Positions 60,909-64,000 of a DNA stretch of 64,000 nucleotides are shown piece by piece. The stretch is from Armatimonadetes bacterium UBA5352 (GTDB taxonomy: Bacteria; Armatimonadota; Zipacnadia; Zipacnadales; UBA5352). The position numbers and the translations under genes are program-made. The notes beneath the pieces were generated by a model. The model made no database searches. It saw only the letters and a program-made list of their open reading frames with translations, and had not been told where the DNA came from. The stretch lies in assembly GCA_002411015.1 (NCBI GenBank), contig DHPY01000035.1, positions 35,024 to 99,023 on the forward strand, written 5' to 3'. Numbering within the stretch: position 1 is the first letter of the stretch; every line of letters begins with the position of its first letter.

Positions 60909-61844
60909 ATGGATCTGCTTGCCTGGTACAACCTGATTTTCGTGGCTCCGGTCGGTCTGGCCGTGGTGTACCTCGTGCTGAGTGCGACAGGCCTTGGCGA
61001 TCTCAGCGGCGACGCCGACGTGGATGCTGACGTGGACGCCGATCTCGATCACGATCTGGATGTCGGCATGGAGCACGACGTCGAGGCCGCGATGGACCAC
61101 GATGTGGACACCGACCTGGACCACGATGTTACGGTCGAGCACGACGTGGAGGGCGACGTGCATGCCGAGGTGCACGCAGTGCATCATCTCGGCGCCGAAC
61201 ATGAGGTGCATGAGATCGCGCACGATCACGAGCCGTCGATGCTGATACGCGCGCTCTCCGTGCTGGGCTTCGGGAAGGTCCCGGTGTCGGTGCTGATGAC
61301 GACCATGATGGTCATCTTCGGCGCGACAGGGCTGATCGCGAACAGCATCTTCGCGGGTATGCTGCCGTGGTCGTGGGCGCCAACGGTCTACGTCTGGCCG
61401 TCGCTCGCGCTGGCGGTGCTGGCCTCGCTGGGGCTCACCGGCAGCGTCGCGAAGGGCCTGAGCCGATTGATGCCGACCAAGGAGACGTACGCGGTCACAG
61501 AGGAGGAGCTTGTCGGGCAGGTCGGGGTGTCCATCTACGGCCTCCCCGGCGACGCGCGTGGTCCGGTCAACGTGAAGGACACCGGCGGCACGCTGCACCA
61601 GGTCATGGGGCGCAGCATGAACGGAGCCGTCCGCAAGGGCACCGAGGTGCTGCTGGTGCGCTACCACAGAAAGGAGGATTACTACGATGTCGCCGCTTCT
61701 CCCCTCACGGCCATCGCTGAGGGTGCACAGGAGAACCTGCCTCAGAGCGCAGGCGAGCAGCAGAGTGAGGCGGCAGGCCGCCCGGCCGCAGAGGCTCGCG
61801 AGAAGACTCGGCAACGGGAACGTACATCCTCCACCCAGTCCTGA
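60909..61844 (+). CDS. YqiJ/NfeD-like membrane protein with Asp/His-rich loop
   Basis: A 311-residue inner-membrane protein. Helix one (residues ~3-28) is followed by a ~75-residue loop made almost only of Asp, Val, His, Glu and Ala in alternating repeats (DADVDADVDADLDHDLDV and similar units). Two more helices span ~125-185, then a soluble OB-fold-like domain (LVGQVGVSIYGLPGDARG, GTEVLLVRYHRKEDYY). YqiJ and NfeD proteins partner flotillins. The acidic, His-rich loop could bind divalent metal. AAGGAGG lies 8 nt before the start, and the flotillin gene follows 78-84 bp later. Confidence 0.75.
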   Translation: MDLLAWYNLIFVAPVGLAVVYLVLSATGLGDLSGDADVDADVDADLDHDLDVGMEHDVEAAMDHDVDTDLDHDVTVEHDVEGDVHAEVHAVHHLGAEHEVHEIAHDHEPSMLIRALSVLGFGKVPVSVLMTTMMVIFGATGLIANSIFAGMLPWSWAPTVYVWPSLALAVLASLGLTGSVAKGLSRLMPTKETYAVTEEELVGQVGVSIYGLPGDARGPVNVKDTGGTLHQVMGRSMNGAVRKGTEVLLVRYHRKEDYYDVAASPLTAIAEGAQENLPQSAGEQQSEAAGRPAAEAREKTRQRERTSSTQS

Positions 61845-61927
61845 TGGGCGCAGCCTGTCCGTCGTGAGCCGGTGACGGTCGCATACAACGCGCACAAGCG
61901 CTTCTGTCACACGAAGGGGATATGCAG

Positions 61928-63901
61928 ATGCTCATTGCCATTGGCATGGTACTGCTGGGAGCCGTGCTGGTCATCGGCCCGTGGGTCGGTGTGTTTGGCG
62001 AGATCAATGAGATCAGTGCGGGGATCCTCACGATAGTCGGCGCAGTCGTCCTGCTGGTCTCAGGCCTGCTGATCATCATCGCACGCCTCTACCAGAAGAC
62101 AAGCGCCAATGAGGCCTTCGTCCGCACCGGCATGGGTGGGCGCTCGGTCGTCCTCGACGGCGGCGCGCTCGTCATCCCGGTCGTCCACAAGACCGTCCCG
62201 GTTGTGCTCGAGACCATGAAGCTCGAGGTCGAGCGTGGTGGCGAGGACGCGCTCATCACCCGGGATAACCTCCGCTGCGACATCCGCGCCGAATTCTACA
62301 TCAAGGTGCAGGGCGTCAAAGATGACATCCTGAACGCCTCCCGATCGCTCGGTGACCGATCGGTGCACGCCGATACCGTGCGGGAGCTGGTCTTCGAGAA
62401 GCTGGTCTCCGCGCTGCGGTCGGTTGCCGCCACGCGCGAGCTTGCGCAGCTTCACGCGGAGCGCGATGACTTCGCCACCGCGGTATCGGAGCTTGTCCGC
62501 GAGGACCTCAAGTCCAACGGTCTCACGCTGGAGTCGGTCACCATCTCCCGGCTTGACCAGACCGACACCTCGCGCCTGAACGAGCAGAACGTCTTCGACG
62601 CCCAGGGTCTGCGGAAGATCGCGCAGATCACCCAGCAGGCCCGTGTCGAGCGCAACCTCTACGAGCGCGATGCCGAGCGCGAGATCACGCAGAAGAACGT
62701 GGACACGCGCAAGCAGGTGCTGGACCTCGAGAAGGAGCAGGCGCAGGCTGAGGCGACGCAGGCGGCGGAGGTCGCGATGATCCGCTCGCAGCAGCGCCAG
62801 CAGGCTGAGAGCTACGAGATCCAGCAGCGCCAGATCGTGGAGACGCAGGAGATCGACAAGGATCGCCAGGTCCGGGAGGCGGGCGTCCAGAGGGACCTCG
62901 CCGTCAGCGTCGCGCGCGTGAACGCGGAGAAGGAGCTCATCGCCAAGCAGCAGGAGCAGCAGACCGCCGACATCCTGCGCAACCAGGCGATCCAGACCGC
63001 GGACGTCGAGCGCGAGCGGGCCGTTGAGATCGCCGGTCGCGAGCGGCAGGTCGCGGTCGCTGAGGCCGAGCAGCGCCGGGCGACGGCGGAGGCTGAGCAG
63101 CTCATCGCAGAGGCCCAGCGCGAGCAGGCCGCCCAGCAGGTCATCACCGTGGAAGAAGTCGCCACTGCCGACCGCGAGAAGCAGGTGATGGTCATCGCGG
63201 CCACGCAGGGCGCCGAGCAGGAGAAGATCAAGCAGCAGATGGAGGCCGACATCGCTGCGTATAAGAACGCCAAGGTCGCCGAGGGTGAGCAGGAGGCGGC
63301 CACCCGCCTGGCGGAGGCTGTCCGCGTGAAGGCCGAGGCGGACCGCGACGCCGCCCGCCTGGCCGCTGAGGGCGAGCAGGCGAAGCAGATGGTGCCGGTC
63401 AACGTCAACCGCGAGCAGGTGGCCGTGGACGCCCAGCGCGTCCAGGACGTGGAGGCCGCCCGCGTCGAGGTGCTGCGCTCCGAGCTGTCCGCGAAGGCGG
63501 AGTACGACCAGATCTCGGTCGAGCTGGAGAAGGTCCTCGCCGACATCCAGGCGCGCAAGGACGTCGGTGTCGCCTTCGCCCAGTCGGTTGGCGGCGCGCT
63601 GAGCAAGGCCAACATGAACCTCTACGGCGACCCGCAGATGCTCGGGACGGCGCTCAACTCGTTCGCGAAGGCGGCCGGCGTGAGCGCCTGGGCGGATGGG
63701 CTGGTGAGCACGCTGCCTGAGGGCACGATCGAGGCCGCGGCTGCGACGCTCTCGAACGCGTTCCCGAAGATCGCGGGCGTGATCGACTCGGTCATGTCGG
63801 AGAAGAAGAGCGCGAACGCCCAGAGCACGGTGGAGGTAGCGGAGCGCACCACGCGCACCACCTCCCCGGATGAGGGCACCGAAGAGGGCCCGACGACCTG
63901 A
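61928..63901 (+). CDS. floT: flotillin (SPFH-domain) family protein
   Basis: A 657-residue YqiK/FloT-type scaffold of membrane microdomains. Two N-terminal hydrophobic segments (~1-20, 30-55), then an SPFH/PHB domain (~60-230: AFVRTGMGGRSVVLDGGALV, LVFEKLVSALRSVAA). A long Ala/Glu/Gln coiled coil spans ~230-500, and a C-terminal oligomerisation region ends near GVIDSVMSEKK. ATG 61928 is preferred because AAGGGG is 8-9 nt upstream; 61922 would be too close. It is the last gene of a three-gene cassette and a strong hairpin follows. Related operons respond to envelope stress in other bacteria. Confidence 0.92.
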   Translation: MLIAIGMVLLGAVLVIGPWVGVFGEINEISAGILTIVGAVVLLVSGLLIIIARLYQKTSANEAFVRTGMGGRSVVLDGGALVIPVVHKTVPVVLETMKLEVERGGEDALITRDNLRCDIRAEFYIKVQGVKDDILNASRSLGDRSVHADTVRELVFEKLVSALRSVAATRELAQLHAERDDFATAVSELVREDLKSNGLTLESVTISRLDQTDTSRLNEQNVFDAQGLRKIAQITQQARVERNLYERDAEREITQKNVDTRKQVLDLEKEQAQAEATQAAEVAMIRSQQRQQAESYEIQQRQIVETQEIDKDRQVREAGVQRDLAVSVARVNAEKELIAKQQEQQTADILRNQAIQTADVERERAVEIAGRERQVAVAEAEQRRATAEAEQLIAEAQREQAAQQVITVEEVATADREKQVMVIAATQGAEQEKIKQQMEADIAAYKNAKVAEGEQEAATRLAEAVRVKAEADRDAARLAAEGEQAKQMVPVNVNREQVAVDAQRVQDVEAARVEVLRSELSAKAEYDQISVELEKVLADIQARKDVGVAFAQSVGGALSKANMNLYGDPQMLGTALNSFAKAAGVSAWADGLVSTLPEGTIEAAAATLSNAFPKIAGVIDSVMSEKKSANAQSTVEVAERTTRTTSPDEGTEEGPTT

Positions 63902-63923
63902 GCCCGCCGAGAAGCGCTGAACT

Positions 63924-63958
63924 GCACGGGGGACGCGGCCAGCCCGCGTCCCCCGTGC
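63924..63958 (+). terminator. strong hairpin terminator after flotillin gene
   Basis: A perfect 14-bp stem GCACGGGGGACGCG / CGCGTCCCCCGTGC with a 7-nt loop, 22 bp past the stop. The tail GTTGTCC is short but follows at once. Confidence 0.82.
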
Positions 63959-63979
63959 GTTGTCCATCAGGTCACGCGT

Positions 63980-64000
63980 GGGGCGGGCTTCCAGCCTGCC
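63980..64000. repeat. partial REP-like repeat at the window edge
   Basis: GGGGCGGGCTTCCAGCCTGCC matches the first half of the 34-bp repeat family at 12913 and the copy at 24023. The rest is outside the window. Confidence 0.6.

Noticed and set aside
62060..63967. Long open frame opposite the flotillin gene
   Set aside because: It is antisense to a clear SPFH/coiled-coil protein; its Leu/Arg/Asp-rich product is a GC-codon artefact.

Overview
The window is a GC-rich bacterial chromosome segment with about 50 protein genes, no rRNA or tRNA, no CRISPR array and no phage structural genes. The gene mix suggests an uncultured or little-studied lineage of the Armatimonadota, Planctomycetota or Hydrogenedentota kind: many Gfo/Idh/MocA oxidoreductases, DegT aminotransferases, URO-D-family genes, a DUF4838 glycan protein, a tandem-fused UvrA, and Shine-Dalgarno starts with many GTG codons. 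That placement is inference from gene content; no 16S gene is present.

Layout. 0-9 kb: 3'-truncated ftsK (minus strand); a URO-D gene split by an in-frame TGA; a Gfo/Idh dehydrogenase; a FUN14-like membrane protein; a signalling run (GGDEF-like protein, YgiT-type zinc finger, single-domain response regulator) leading into a secreted DUF4838 protein. 8.8-9.4 kb: a DUF559 nuclease gene between long inverted repeats. 9.4-17 kb: two DegT aminotransferases, a TrpF-like isomerase, two Gfo/Idh enzymes, a membrane protein and a NIF3 protein, with a tandem hairpin repeat and terminators. 17-23 kb: an isolated rpsE with its own promoter, an Endonuclease Q-type PHP protein, an AAC(3)-family protein and a xylose-isomerase-like protein on minus; a solitary E2-type acyltransferase core and a PfkB kinase on plus. 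23-28 kb: an orphan OmpR-type regulator with no normal start codon, the queuosine pair queA-tgt, and a HEAT-repeat lipoprotein.

28-35 kb: a 2114-residue tandem UvrA with four ATPase domains, coupled by ATGA to a CBM9-like protein, between a good sigma70-type promoter and a terminator. 35-41 kb: a long transaldolase-family enzyme, a trypsin-like protease with two copies of a C-terminal domain, a small membrane protein and a fumarate-reductase-type flavoprotein. 41-50 kb: a probable seven-gene operon (rmlD, GHMP kinase, ahcY, a WecA-like/TagA fusion, a PfkB kinase, class I and class II aldolase-family genes) between a TTGACA promoter and a perfect hairpin. 50-53.5 kb: the stringent-response gene rel and a third DegT enzyme. 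53.5-53.75 kb: two copies of a MITE-like inverted-repeat element. 53.8-59.4 kb: a promoter-to-terminator operon for 2-oxoacid to acyl-CoA metabolism (paaK, iorA, iorB, paaK, ACT protein). 59.5-64 kb: a decayed URO-D gene, then a PspA-like, YqiJ-like and flotillin membrane cassette ending in a strong terminator.

How the genes fit together. The Gfo/Idh, DegT, RmlD, GHMP, PfkB, TagA and aldolase genes point to heavy investment in modified sugars and cell-surface glycans. The IOR/PaaK operon points to energy from aromatic amino acid or arylacetate oxidation. The most unusual items are the WecA-like/TagA fusion with apparently lost catalytic motifs, the TGA in place of a conserved Trp codon, the repeat inserted in frame inside the tandem UvrA, the flotillin cassette with an Asp/His-rich loop, and several families of GC-rich palindromic repeats.
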